Below are positions 9,685 to 19,998 of a stretch of 35,913 bases of DNA, piece by piece; position 1 is the first letter of the stretch; each line of letters starts with the position of its first letter. The notes beneath the pieces were generated by a model. That model saw only the letters and a list, made by a program, of their open reading frames with translations, was not told the origin of the DNA and did not search any database. Position numbers and translations under genes: made by a program. This DNA is from Candidatus Stahliibacteriota bacterium (GTDB lineage Bacteria; Hydrothermota; Tepidihabitantia; SM23-42): NCBI GenBank assembly GCA_030606265.1, contig JAUWGT010000004.1, positions 1-35,913 on the forward strand, given 5' to 3'.

Positions 9685-10351
9685 GACATCATCCACGGTT
9701 TTTTCTTTATCAATCAATGAAGATGAGAGACTGATTTGTGAAATAAAGAGGGAACGTCAGTTACATAGCGGGTCTCGGGATGCTGGGTTGTTTGCTGAGG
9801 CAAAGCGGCTTGTCAATGAATTTGATGAAGGAAAGATCAAAGCGCTGGCAATAAGCATTGGACCTGGCATGTTTACATCGTTGAGAGTCGGCCTTAGTTT
9901 AGCAAAAGGCTTGGCTTTGGCACAAAGGATCCCTGTGGTTGCGGTGAACACGCTTGATCTTATCGGTATCCCCTTATCGTTTACACAGGAACCTGTAATC
10001 GCCGTGATCAACGCGTTTCAAAAGGAGATATACGCTGCTGTATATGAGGGAGGTAAGAGAACGAGTGCGTATGAGCTCACAAGACCTGATATTATTCTTG
10101 ACCGCGTTCAAGGCAACACAATTATTGCGGGATCCGGTGTTGAAGTATTCAGGGAGCAAGGCTTGGCGACTAATAGCGAGAAGCTGATTTTCTTAGCGGA
10201 AGATTTTGTTTTACCTTCTGCAACAAAGGTTGTGATTATGGCATTACCGAGGATTAAGGCGAAGGACTTTGACGACCTTGAAGTCCTCGAACCTTTTTAT
10301 ATAAAGAAGACTGATGCTGAGAGAAATTACAATAAGACAAATGCACTTTGA
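9665..10351 (+). CDS. tsaB: tRNA t6A biosynthesis protein TsaB
   Basis: TTG start; KILGIETSSTVFSLSI, SIGPGMFTSLRVGLSLAKGLA. Confidence 0.93.
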   Translation: MKILGIETSSTVFSLSINEDERLICEIKRERQLHSGSRDAGLFAEAKRLVNEFDEGKIKALAISIGPGMFTSLRVGLSLAKGLALAQRIPVVAVNTLDLIGIPLSFTQEPVIAVINAFQKEIYAAVYEGGKRTSAYELTRPDIILDRVQGNTIIAGSGVEVFREQGLATNSEKLIFLAEDFVLPSATKVVIMALPRIKAKDFDDLEVLEPFYIKKTDAERNYNKTNAL

Positions 10352-10760
10352 TGACATAGATAACGTCTATGCATTAGAGGTACGATTTTTTCCAAATCCG
10401 TGGCCCAGGTCTTTTTTTGAACATGATCTGGTGGCGAAGAAAACGATTGCTTTTATCGTGGAATGCGAGAAAGAAGTGGTAGGGTATTCGTTGGCGTCGT
10501 GTAATGATGGGAAGTTCCACATAACAAATATCGCGGTAACCAAAGAGTGTCAGCGCAAGGGGATCGGGACTGAATTAATGCACCGGCTCGAAAGGATTGC
10601 TCTTGATCGAGATTGCACTTATGCCTATCTTGAGGTTAGGACAGATAATACTGCGGCGATCAAGATGTACGAAAATCTCGGTTATGCTATTTCGCATCGG
10701 CAGAGGTTATATTATATTAATGGTGATGACGCCTACGTCATGAATAAGGAGTTGAGATGA
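10314..10760 (+). CDS. rimI: Ribosomal protein S18-alanine N-acetyltransferase-like GNAT
   Basis: ITNIAVTKECQRKGIGTELMHRLE acetyl-CoA motif, LEVRTDNTAAIKMYENLGY; next to tsaB. Confidence 0.9.
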   Translation: MLREITIRQMHFDDIDNVYALEVRFFPNPWPRSFFEHDLVAKKTIAFIVECEKEVVGYSLASCNDGKFHITNIAVTKECQRKGIGTELMHRLERIALDRDCTYAYLEVRTDNTAAIKMYENLGYAISHRQRLYYINGDDAYVMNKELR

Positions 10761-11284
10761 ATACAGTCCTTATATTTGCAATTATTAGCGGTGTGAATCT
10801 TTATTATGTGAAGGATTCGCCCGATTTACTCGTTAGGATAAGTTCGGAAATTCAGGTTGAGAACCTGATTCTTTACTACAGTTTCTCAGGGGTCGATTGG
10901 GATTCCGTGGTTGTAGGACGGAAAGGTGGGTTGTTTGAGACTCAGTTGAAGTCACCCGACATACAACTTATAAAGGTCATCGGATTTTATTTTACATATG
11001 CAAATGGTGAAACCGATGACAATAATGGGGGGTTATACCTTTATGAATTGAGCATATACCCGCGTATCCTCATGCCGTTTTCTCTCAAAGATTTTGAGGT
11101 TATAATCAAGCAGGCAAGAAAGAAGATAGTGTCTCATACTCATGTTAGCGAAGCGGTCAGGTTGCTTGATTACGTGGGAGATATACTACAAGTAGTTCCC
11201 TATATCAAAGATGCACTGAGTGGATCAGAGAGGAATAGATTGCTCATTGAAGTTGATGACCTGAAGAGTAAAATCAGTCGATAA
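10757..11284 (+). CDS. Hypothetical protein
   Basis: 175-aa ORF in the operon; overlaps rimI stop (ATGA). Confidence 0.7.
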   Translation: MNTVLIFAIISGVNLYYVKDSPDLLVRISSEIQVENLILYYSFSGVDWDSVVVGRKGGLFETQLKSPDIQLIKVIGFYFTYANGETDDNNGGLYLYELSIYPRILMPFSLKDFEVIIKQARKKIVSHTHVSEAVRLLDYVGDILQVVPYIKDALSGSERNRLLIEVDDLKSKISR

Positions 11285-11296
11285 AATGAGTCCTTT

Positions 11297-14200
11297 ATGA
11301 AATGCACGAAGTGCGGTTTTAAGAATCCCAAAAGTGCCAGGTTCTGTAATCAATGCGGTGCTCAATTACAAGTTGTGGTATACCGCAGAGCCAAAGGGCA
11401 GCGAAGACGTGTCGCTGTGCTCTTCGCAGATATTTCGGGTTTCACGCCGCTTTCAGAAACTCTCGACCCCGAGGAACTTAGAGATTTAGTAGATGCTTGC
11501 TTGCAGCGTTTAGCCGGGGGGATATATAAATACGAAGGATACATAGATAAATTCATCGGCGATTGCATTATGGCGCTTTTTGGTGCACCGGTTGCGCATG
11601 AAGATGATCCGTTGCGTGCTGTTATTTCGGCACTCGAACTTCAGAAAGAGATAATAGAGTTTAACCGAGAAAAGAAATTAGATTTCTTTCTTTCCATCGG
11701 AATTAATTACGGGTTGGTTGCCACTGGTGACCTTGGTCGACCTGGTGAGTATACGGTTATGGGTGATGTTGTAAATCTGGCGCAGCGTCTCCAATATGCA
11801 GCTCCGAAAGGTCGAATCTATGCGAGCGAATCAGTTTATAAACATACCTTGGAAGAGATAAAATATAGGAAGCTGAAAAGCATAAAGGTTAAGGGTAAGA
11901 AAGTATCGGTCCTTGTTTATGAACCACAATCGGTCCAGCGTCAGTATTCGTTACGTCGGATCAAAGAATTACCTCTTGTTGGTCGTAGTCATGAGTTGAA
12001 TACACTCCTTGGACTCTACTCGAGAATAGAATCTGGATCAGGACAGATCGTATCGATCATTGGCGAAGCAGGGATAGGCAAGTCAAAGTTGACATACGAA
12101 TTCAAGAAACAGCTGACAAAAGACATCTATATTATCGAAGGAAGAGGTATTCAGTATCTCAATTCAGCTTCTTATCTTGTTTTACAGGACATTCTGAGAA
12201 ACCTTTTAGGTCTCGAGGAGATTGGCACAAAGGAAAAAGCTGCTCATCATGTTGACAAGTTCATCAAGGCAACACATTTATCTTCACTCGTAAAGATCGT
12301 GCCATTTTTGAAATACTTCCTGAAGTTGCCTTTGAATCGCATTGATCAGAATCGTTTTGCTTCGATGCAACCAAAAGACCGAATAAGAATGATAAGTGAA
12401 GCGCTGCATATGTTATTTTTGCGTATCTCGGACATAAAACCGCTTATTATTGTTTTTGAGGACTGCCATTGGATTGACCAGGAGACAATAGATTTCATGC
12501 ACCGGTTAGCAAGAGACATCAGTAGTACGAAGGTGATGATCGTTGATCTGTACCGTCCAGAATTTAATATTGGAAAGAAAACACCGCGCTTACCCTATTT
12601 CTCGCAACTCAGTTTAAAACCACTAAATCAGGATGATACAGTTACCCTCTTGTGTGGTCTGCTTCGCTGTAAGAATATCGAAGACAAATTGGTTACTTTG
12701 TTAATGAAGAAATCAGGTCGTGTACCGTTTTACGTCCATGAACTCGTCAATAACCTTTTGAATAATGATATAATATATATCGAAGAGAGTACGGCAAAAC
12801 TGCGACGTGGTAAGGAATCGGCCGTTCCACGTACGCTTGATGAAATAGTCATGGCAAAGGTAGACAAGCTCGGTGTTGAGCAAAGAGCGATCGTTGATAT
12901 CGCTGCAGTTATCGGCGACGAATTTTCTGTTAAGTTGCTTAATACGACACTTGAATTGGGCAAAAGACTGAAAGATGATCTACTCGTGCTTACTCAAAAG
13001 GGTATTGTGCAACCCATGCAAACTACCAAAGGGACGCCAACGAGCGAGGAGGAATATACCTTTGGTCACTCTCTTATGAAAGAAGCAATCTATCAATCCC
13101 TGCTAAGGAAAACAAGGAAAGAATACCACCGGCAAATTGGCTTTGCTGTTGAACAAGTATATGCTCATGATTTAAGTGAATATTACGATGCACTGGCAAA
13201 TCATTTTCTAATTGCTGGTGAAAAAGACAAGGCTGTACAATATTTGGAAAAGGCAGCAGACCGTAAAAAAGAGCTCTATGTTAACGAAGAAGCGATTGAT
13301 CTCTATCACAAGACGATCAAGCTTATCGACAAAGATAATTATAGAAAAATCGCTGAGATGTATGAAAAACTCGGTCAGATCTACGAACTCATCGGCCAGT
13401 ATGATAAAGCGAAGAGCGCCTATACAGAAATGGCGGAGAGCGGGAAAAAAGATGTTCTGACACAAGTACGTTCTTACATTGCGACGACCAAGGTGTTTAT
13501 CGGGCAAGGTTTATTTGACCAAGCCATAGCTATGCTTAACAAAGCAGGACGAGCTTTGAAGACAATCAGAACCGCTAGTATTGAAGCGAAGATTGAGCGA
13601 GCTGATATATTGCGACTTGAATGCTGGGTTTACCGAATAAAAGGCAAGATGGACATCGCTGAAAAAAAGGGTTTGCAGGCGATATCCATACTAAGGAAAG
13701 TGAAGAGCAAAAAAGAATGGCAGCTCAACAAAAAGCTCAAGCATACGCTATTAGTTTCTCATGCTCCACTCGCCATTGTCTATTCATTTTTAGGCGAATA
13801 TGAAAAAGCCGTGCACTTACTTGAGAAGGCGTTGCTAATTGCTGAGGATATTGGTGAACGTCGTGCACTTGGTGATGCATACAATAATTTAGGTACGATC
13901 TACCGCACCCAAAGTAAGTTCGATCAAGCAATAGATGCCTTTGCCATGAAATTGAAGATCAGTCAAGAATTGGGTGATAAGAGCGGTCTCGGTTTTGCCT
14001 ACTGCAATTTGGGTAATGTTTATGAGAACAAGGGAGAATATGAAAAGGCGATCGAATTGCTAAACAACTATTTGCAAATCAATGAAGAGCTCGGTAGTAA
14101 ACACGGTATCGGCATTGCCTACACCAATCTGGCGGTAGTTTATCAGCACTCGTGCCAATATGACAAAGCAGCCAAATCGCTTGAAGATGCATTGGAGATC

Positions 14201-14890
14201 ACTCGGGAAATCGGTGATAATAGATTGATGACCTTTTCTATGGAAGCTCTCGGTGAAGTCTACGTGAGCAGGCTTGAGTATAAGAAAGCGATTCCATTAT
14301 TTCAAAAGGCTTTGGACATAGGCAAGAAATCTGGTGATAAATGGACTATCGGCAGTACTTCACACCAGCTCAGTTTGGTTTATACTGAGCTGAATGAGTT
14401 TGCCAAAGCAGGGAAGTTTTTAAGTATCGCTAGAAAGATCTTTGAAGACATCGGTAATAAAAGGATCATGAGCGCTATCTATAATATCTGCTCAATGCTG
14501 AGAATAAAACAGAATCGATTGGATGATGCACTAGAGGCAGCCAATACGGCGGTTGATATTGAAAAGGAGATCGGCTCAACCGATATAAATATAATAACCC
14601 TCACTAATCTGGGGATAATATACAGTAAAGAGAGTCGCTTAAAGTCATTGGGTAAGTCCAAGAAGTACTTTGGGCAAGCGCTCAGTCTTGCCAGGGAATT
14701 TGGTAATAAGAGGTTATTAGCTGACTGCTATTTTGAATATGCACGTACTTTCTGGGTATTGGGAAGCAAACAGGACAAAAACACCGCGCGTAAAAACATA
14801 GCTAAGGCATTAAAGATCTACAACGAGATCGATCTTAAAGCACGCGTGAAAGAGATCGGAAGAATTACCAAGATGAACTTAAGAAACTAG
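11297..14890 (+). CDS. Zinc ribbon - class III adenylate/guanylate cyclase - AAA ATPase - TPR protein
   Basis: N-terminal CxxCGFKNPKSARFCNQCGAQL; cyclase RRVAVLFADISGFTPLSETLDPEEL...DKFIGDCIMALFGAP...YTVMGDVVNLAQRLQ; Walker A GEAGIGKSKL; ~10 TPRs. Confidence 0.95.
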   Translation: MKCTKCGFKNPKSARFCNQCGAQLQVVVYRRAKGQRRRVAVLFADISGFTPLSETLDPEELRDLVDACLQRLAGGIYKYEGYIDKFIGDCIMALFGAPVAHEDDPLRAVISALELQKEIIEFNREKKLDFFLSIGINYGLVATGDLGRPGEYTVMGDVVNLAQRLQYAAPKGRIYASESVYKHTLEEIKYRKLKSIKVKGKKVSVLVYEPQSVQRQYSLRRIKELPLVGRSHELNTLLGLYSRIESGSGQIVSIIGEAGIGKSKLTYEFKKQLTKDIYIIEGRGIQYLNSASYLVLQDILRNLLGLEEIGTKEKAAHHVDKFIKATHLSSLVKIVPFLKYFLKLPLNRIDQNRFASMQPKDRIRMISEALHMLFLRISDIKPLIIVFEDCHWIDQETIDFMHRLARDISSTKVMIVDLYRPEFNIGKKTPRLPYFSQLSLKPLNQDDTVTLLCGLLRCKNIEDKLVTLLMKKSGRVPFYVHELVNNLLNNDIIYIEESTAKLRRGKESAVPRTLDEIVMAKVDKLGVEQRAIVDIAAVIGDEFSVKLLNTTLELGKRLKDDLLVLTQKGIVQPMQTTKGTPTSEEEYTFGHSLMKEAIYQSLLRKTRKEYHRQIGFAVEQVYAHDLSEYYDALANHFLIAGEKDKAVQYLEKAADRKKELYVNEEAIDLYHKTIKLIDKDNYRKIAEMYEKLGQIYELIGQYDKAKSAYTEMAESGKKDVLTQVRSYIATTKVFIGQGLFDQAIAMLNKAGRALKTIRTASIEAKIERADILRLECWVYRIKGKMDIAEKKGLQAISILRKVKSKKEWQLNKKLKHTLLVSHAPLAIVYSFLGEYEKAVHLLEKALLIAEDIGERRALGDAYNNLGTIYRTQSKFDQAIDAFAMKLKISQELGDKSGLGFAYCNLGNVYENKGEYEKAIELLNNYLQINEELGSKHGIGIAYTNLAVVYQHSCQYDKAAKSLEDALEITREIGDNRLMTFSMEALGEVYVSRLEYKKAIPLFQKALDIGKKSGDKWTIGSTSHQLSLVYTELNEFAKAGKFLSIARKIFEDIGNKRIMSAIYNICSMLRIKQNRLDDALEAANTAVDIEKEIGSTDINIITLTNLGIIYSKESRLKSLGKSKKYFGQALSLAREFGNKRLLADCYFEYARTFWVLGSKQDKNTARKNIAKALKIYNEIDLKARVKEIGRITKMNLRN

Positions 14891-15038
14891 GAAGTTCAGA
14901 ACCTCGTAACCTCAAAACTTCAAAATACGACGTGCCCCCTGTTGAATAACGTAACAGAAATGCCTATGTTTCTTCCAGAAGTTTATTTGACAGGGCGGGT
15001 GTACGTTTCGTCCCGAGCTCAACATCGAGGGAAACGCC

Positions 15039-17222
15039 CTACTTCTGATCTTTGGTCAATTTTTCTATTCTCGACACGATATCCTGAATTATCTTGTGCT
15101 CGGTAAACCATTCAAGCATGGCTTGGTATGTATCTTTATCAGTCGTAGTGTATTCTATATCCTGTCCCAGAAAACGTTGTGCTCGTTCGACAAGATAGTC
15201 TTCAGTAGCGACCGTATATTTCTTTTTTGGGTCGAGCGTCGTTTCTATAATTCTAATATCTGAGTCTTCGAATACGTATTTGATTGTGAAACCAGAAATA
15301 TGACACCTTAAGTTTTCATCTTGATTCAGATTATACTCCAACATCTTTGTTAATTCCTTGCCCGTAACCTTGAATCGACAGATTTGATTCCGGTAATTGG
15401 CATCATATATGTCCTCAAGAAAAATACTGCTTGATATAATGTCGCTTCGAATCCCGCCACGATTTATCAAAGCAAGGTCTGCATCACCTGCTTCTTTTAT
15501 TACATCTGCTTTCCAGTAGCCGACAAGGGGGTCTTTACCTTTTCTTGTTAATTCAATATCAGTTTTTCCAACAAGGTGTTTGTTTGGAATATAGGTTTCA
15601 AATTCTCCGGTCCCCTCTGCTACGTTCCAGTAAACCCCAGTGCTGTCCATAGACCGCGTACAGATAAGCTCGTTTACGTCTTCCGTCAGTGCCTCATAAA
15701 CTACCACCCCATCGATTAGTAACATGGTTTCGTGCTCAGTGTTGAGAAAGTGCTTTGGTGGAAAGATACTCAGTTTTTTTATATTGGTTGTGTTTATCTT
15801 CAAGATATTACCATACTTAATTTCGGCAGTGAGCAGAGCAAGTTGTCCCCAGTTCTGTAAATCAGTTATCGCGGTCCAATACCATTTGCCGTCTCTTGGT
15901 AGTTCAGCAGCACCAAAGATTTTCTTGGGTGAGATACCTGTTGCTTCTTTGAGATGTTTGATCAATCGATTCTGTTCTGATACGAAAATATTGCCATCTT
16001 CTGCCCCGATATAGAACAACCGATCAGAATATTCGATCGATTTTGGCTTTTTCACTGCTGGGGGGATCAGAAAATAGTGCCATTTCTTGAGGTTCTCTGT
16101 CTTGGCGATATAGTATAGATCGTTTTTTTCAATAAGGAGGTATAAAGTATCTTCCTTCACCATTACATCGGCAAGTCTATCATAATCAAAATTCACTTTT
16201 TTGGTTCGCTTGCCGTCAAAACTAAAAAGGAGTGTTTTTGCCTGGGGTACGAGTTGTCGGTCTTTATTTAAATAGTCGATGTATTCACCAAAGAGCCCTG
16301 GTATATATAGTTTTTCTTTGAAGACAAATGGTCTGGTTATGTAGCAAAGCTTGTCTTTCGGTATGATATCTTCGCAACGCCATGTCTTACCATCGAAGAC
16401 AATGACATCGCACTGACCAAAAATATCATTCGAGAGTATGAGATATTCATTGTCTGAAGAATATCTATCCGATAGTGCTCCATGATATCGTGTAGGGATA
16501 TCTTCTTTGGTCAAACCACTGTAGGCAAAGGGGAATGCATATAATTTATTCTGGTAAGCGACAAGCGCCTGTATGCGGTAAACGCTTTTGTCATCGCTCG
16601 GTGTTGCGTACGAAAGAATCCAGGTTTTGCCAGTGTCTGCCGAACAGAATATCCCGCCAAAGGCGAAATCTATGTTCTCTCCGACATTAGCAAAAGCTCC
16701 GGTGCTGGCAAACAAATTCTCGTCATATGATGCAAGGTGGTTGACATGGATGCCATTCGGGATCGTTCTGTTTTTTATCCAGCCGGTATCTGTCAGCATG
16801 TAGAAATTACCAAAATCCCAGTCTTCAGTTGCATCTATGCCCGGGATCATCAATCTATTATCGATTAGCTGATAATAATAAATCGCTTCGTCGTCTACAG
16901 TAAACTCAGTGACAAACTCCTCATTATTCAAATCATAGTATACAATGTCAGTGGGACCGGTATTAACGACCGCATCACCATGACCAAGATACAATTTTCC
17001 TTCGTGGGCTATGAGGTCATGTATAGGCCATGCTGCCTGTTGTTTTTCGGCAGTGGGGAACCCGATAGATTCCAATTCCAAAAGGTAACACGGTGACAAG
17101 AGTTTCTGTCCCGCCCAGAGCATATTTGTTGATAAACATACAAGCACGATAAACCACAAACGTATAACGATACGGGCAGCGTTGCCATACAACAAATAAC
17201 AACTAACCAATCTTTTTGCCAT
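15039..17222 (-). CDS. Secreted beta-propeller-like protein with C-terminal 5'-nucleotidase C domain
   Basis: N-term signal; propeller-like middle; C-term DADLALINRGGIRSDI...GKELTKMLEYNL...YTVATEDYLVE matching 5_nucleotid_C. Confidence 0.82.
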   Translation of the reverse strand: MAKRLVSCYLLYGNAARIVIRLWFIVLVCLSTNMLWAGQKLLSPCYLLELESIGFPTAEKQQAAWPIHDLIAHEGKLYLGHGDAVVNTGPTDIVYYDLNNEEFVTEFTVDDEAIYYYQLIDNRLMIPGIDATEDWDFGNFYMLTDTGWIKNRTIPNGIHVNHLASYDENLFASTGAFANVGENIDFAFGGIFCSADTGKTWILSYATPSDDKSVYRIQALVAYQNKLYAFPFAYSGLTKEDIPTRYHGALSDRYSSDNEYLILSNDIFGQCDVIVFDGKTWRCEDIIPKDKLCYITRPFVFKEKLYIPGLFGEYIDYLNKDRQLVPQAKTLLFSFDGKRTKKVNFDYDRLADVMVKEDTLYLLIEKNDLYYIAKTENLKKWHYFLIPPAVKKPKSIEYSDRLFYIGAEDGNIFVSEQNRLIKHLKEATGISPKKIFGAAELPRDGKWYWTAITDLQNWGQLALLTAEIKYGNILKINTTNIKKLSIFPPKHFLNTEHETMLLIDGVVVYEALTEDVNELICTRSMDSTGVYWNVAEGTGEFETYIPNKHLVGKTDIELTRKGKDPLVGYWKADVIKEAGDADLALINRGGIRSDIISSSIFLEDIYDANYRNQICRFKVTGKELTKMLEYNLNQDENLRCHISGFTIKYVFEDSDIRIIETTLDPKKKYTVATEDYLVERAQRFLGQDIEYTTTDKDTYQAMLEWFTEHKIIQDIVSRIEKLTKDQK

Positions 17223-17237
17223 TTTTCCTCCTGATTG

Positions 17238-17265
17238 AGTATATGTGTTGGAGAGATGGAGTCAA
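17238..17265 (-). promoter_or_regulatory. Promoter TTGACT-N16-TATACT
   Basis: Minus strand, followed by AGGAGG SD and ATG 17222. Confidence 0.65.
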
Positions 17266-17274
17266 GCCCGTTAA

Positions 17275-19875
17275 TTAAAAGGCTATTGATAGTCCAATTC
17301 TTACCTTTCTTGGTGCAGTATAGGCGTTGGTCGAGTCTTCCATGTCTGCTGCGAAAGCGTAGAATGCTTCTGTTTGCTCCTCGCGGGTGAGTAGTCCATC
17401 ATGATTCTTATCCGCCGGAGGCACGTAAAATCGCCTGTTATGAAAATCATATTCGAATGGGAAACAAAGGGTATCGATAAGTCCTAAAGACACTAGTGGC
17501 GAATGGTCGCTAATCTTATATATGGTATTGAACACATTGATTATTTCCAGGTTGGCATTTAACAATACCTTACCTAATCTGAATGATTTCATAATAACGC
17601 AGTCAAATTGTTTCTGGAACTCATGTTTTAATACATTACGCTCTTCAGTTTGACCTTCGGCACCAGGCGGCGTATATGGAAAACCAATACCCAGATAACC
17701 GAAAAGATAGATTTTTGTCTGTAATGGAAGATTCGTAATACCCTGGATAAATATCCTGTGGCGCTGGTCAAAATCCAAATAATATTCTTCTGCATAATAC
17801 GTTAAAGTATCGTAGCTTTCCAGCCAATCATACAGATCATAGACTTCTTCTGCATAGGAACTTGTACCGCGCGCCCATGACAGCGTATAAGATATTTTGC
17901 CGGTGAATAATGAATTCGTAAATTCCAGAATCGCCTCACATCCTTTAATATTGGCTATTTCGATATTTTGGTAGCGCACATAATCTCTGGGATAACCTAA
18001 TACGAATCGAGTACCAATGAGGTCAGATATATCCTTGTAAAATATATTGAGCGTCGTGCTTAGATTGCGGTGCACCTGTCCTTGCAGTCCGATTTCATAG
18101 GCTATGGTTTTTTCCGGACCAAGGTCAGGATTACCAACCAAAGGCAACCATCTATAAAGATGGCGTGGTAATGGTATGAGATTATAGTACTGGTACACAT
18201 GATCATAGAGCGGCGGTTGAGTATACTTCCCCACATTGCTTCGGAAAAGGAATTTTTCAGTCACCATGACTGAAAATGCACAGCGCGGGGAAATAACTAT
18301 TTCAGGGTCACTATCTGGAATGCCGGTTTCAAAATGATCGATTCTGCAGCCGATTTTTGCATAGGCGCTTCTGATATCTATGTTATCTTGGAAAAATAGA
18401 GAATATTCTTTGGGATGAAAATGATATTGATCGATAAGCCGACCCGTATCAAGAGCATGTATATATCTATGAGGTACAAAGTGAATGAAATTTTCTAAAT
18501 CAAGATAGGTATATTCGAACCCTGCTTTTATTTCATGATATTTATGAGCCTGAATATTCGTGCTGAAATTTGCTTTCATGACTAGAGATGATTTATCCTG
18601 GTATTCAGGACCTTCCCCTTCAACTACAGGATAGTCATACAGCTGCAGTACGGGTGGTCCGTAATAAAACCAGTTGACGCCAAACGGATTTCTAGTAGTG
18701 AATGCCGGATATTTCAGTAAATGATAATCCCTAAAAGCAAAGTCATCAAAAATACCATACTCGCGTTTTTCCTTTGCCCCGAACTTCGTCTTTGAACATA
18801 ACCTGCTAAGGGTTATATTAAAGAGTTTGCGTGAATCCGGCAGAAAATTCAAGCTGAGAACCTGAAGGTCGCCTTTTCTCAAGTCTGAGCGGTAGTAATC
18901 AAGATTATATTTCCATTTTGTATCATAACGATCAAACTGGACCCTTGATTTTACGCCAGTGAACCCTACATTCAGTTTTCCTGATGGGATAAAAATCCAT
19001 TTGCCGTACAATGTATAATCATATCGCTGTTTATGCGGCATAATCTGAAGCCTTGGATTCCAGTCATCAGTACTCATTACGTCAAAAGATAGCAGTCCCT
19101 TAAATTTCCGTGAAACCGGAATATGTACTGAGGACTGGTAATTCTGGTACCCAAAACTATAGCAATCAAACATACTGGTTTCTGTTTTGCTTGAGAAATT
19201 GGTTTTGAAATGATTTGAAGGATATTCAGTTATTAAATTAATAACCCCCGACATTGCCCTGCCGTATTCAGCATCAAATCCGCCGGGTAAGAATATCACC
19301 TCATTGATAATACCTTTTGACATATTGATTGCCGGGGCGCCAGTTTGGGGATCGATGATCGATACATTATCAATTAGATAAAGAACTTCGGTCGCTCGTC
19401 CACCGCGTACATGCAAGGCAGTATCGAGCCGGGCAACTGATGGTTGGAATTGAATCAGATCGGTTGTATAATCAATAGGAAGCGCGGCAATTTCTTCCTT
19501 TTTAACAATATAGGTCGTGCTCGTCCAATCCTTTTCCACGAAAGGCGTCTCGTAGATTATCGTGATTGGTTCAACCTCGATGGGTGATTGTCTGAGACTT
19601 ACCTTCAGCCGAGCGGTTTGGTTTATTTCAACTGCAACGTTTTCAATCAATTGTGTTTCGTAACCTATACAGGAAACCTCAATAGTATAGGTGTTCGGTA
19701 GTACATAAAGAATGAAAAAGGCGCCCTCTTCATCCGTTGCCGTACCTGATTCTGTTTCGAGTATTATTACACTGGCATAGGGGATAGGTTGATCAGTGGC
19801 TTGGTCGATTACAATACCCTGGACCTTACCGGTTAGTTCACCAAATAGACATAGGACCAAAAAGATATTTATCAT
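17275..19875 (-). CDS. TonB-dependent receptor with N-terminal carboxypeptidase-regulatory-like domain
   Basis: GKVQGIVIDQATDQPIPYASVIILETESGTATDEEGAFFI; plug domain LHVRGGRATEVLYLIDNVSIIDPQTG..., EYGRAMSGVINLIT. Confidence 0.93.
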   Translation of the reverse strand: MINIFLVLCLFGELTGKVQGIVIDQATDQPIPYASVIILETESGTATDEEGAFFILYVLPNTYTIEVSCIGYETQLIENVAVEINQTARLKVSLRQSPIEVEPITIIYETPFVEKDWTSTTYIVKKEEIAALPIDYTTDLIQFQPSVARLDTALHVRGGRATEVLYLIDNVSIIDPQTGAPAINMSKGIINEVIFLPGGFDAEYGRAMSGVINLITEYPSNHFKTNFSSKTETSMFDCYSFGYQNYQSSVHIPVSRKFKGLLSFDVMSTDDWNPRLQIMPHKQRYDYTLYGKWIFIPSGKLNVGFTGVKSRVQFDRYDTKWKYNLDYYRSDLRKGDLQVLSLNFLPDSRKLFNITLSRLCSKTKFGAKEKREYGIFDDFAFRDYHLLKYPAFTTRNPFGVNWFYYGPPVLQLYDYPVVEGEGPEYQDKSSLVMKANFSTNIQAHKYHEIKAGFEYTYLDLENFIHFVPHRYIHALDTGRLIDQYHFHPKEYSLFFQDNIDIRSAYAKIGCRIDHFETGIPDSDPEIVISPRCAFSVMVTEKFLFRSNVGKYTQPPLYDHVYQYYNLIPLPRHLYRWLPLVGNPDLGPEKTIAYEIGLQGQVHRNLSTTLNIFYKDISDLIGTRFVLGYPRDYVRYQNIEIANIKGCEAILEFTNSLFTGKISYTLSWARGTSSYAEEVYDLYDWLESYDTLTYYAEEYYLDFDQRHRIFIQGITNLPLQTKIYLFGYLGIGFPYTPPGAEGQTEERNVLKHEFQKQFDCVIMKSFRLGKVLLNANLEIINVFNTIYKISDHSPLVSLGLIDTLCFPFEYDFHNRRFYVPPADKNHDGLLTREEQTEAFYAFAADMEDSTNAYTAPRKVRIGLSIAF

Positions 19876-19895
19876 TTTACGCCTCTTTTCATAAA

Positions 19896-19923
19896 ATTAT
19901 AGTAACAATACCAATATTGTCAA
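19896..19923 (-). promoter_or_regulatory. Promoter TTGACA-N16-TATAAT for TonB receptor gene
   Basis: Minus strand TTGACA atattggtattgttac TATAAT. Confidence 0.75.
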
Positions 19924-19946
19924 GGTTTTGAGGTCCATATTGATAC

Positions 19947-19974
19947 TTGACATGTACTCCATTTTGAGTACAAT
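19947..19974 (+). promoter_or_regulatory. Promoter TTGACA-N16-TACAAT for MNT-HEPN operon
   Basis: Consensus -35/-10; -10 lies inside the 42-bp palindrome. Confidence 0.75.
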
Positions 19975-19994
19975 TGTACTCAAAATGGAGTACA
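19953..19994. promoter_or_regulatory. 42-bp perfect palindrome, candidate autoregulatory operator
   Basis: TGTACTCCATTTTGAGTACAA|TTGTACTCAAAATGGAGTACA; four GTACTC/GAGTAC half sites. Confidence 0.85.
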
Positions 19995-19998
19995 AATA

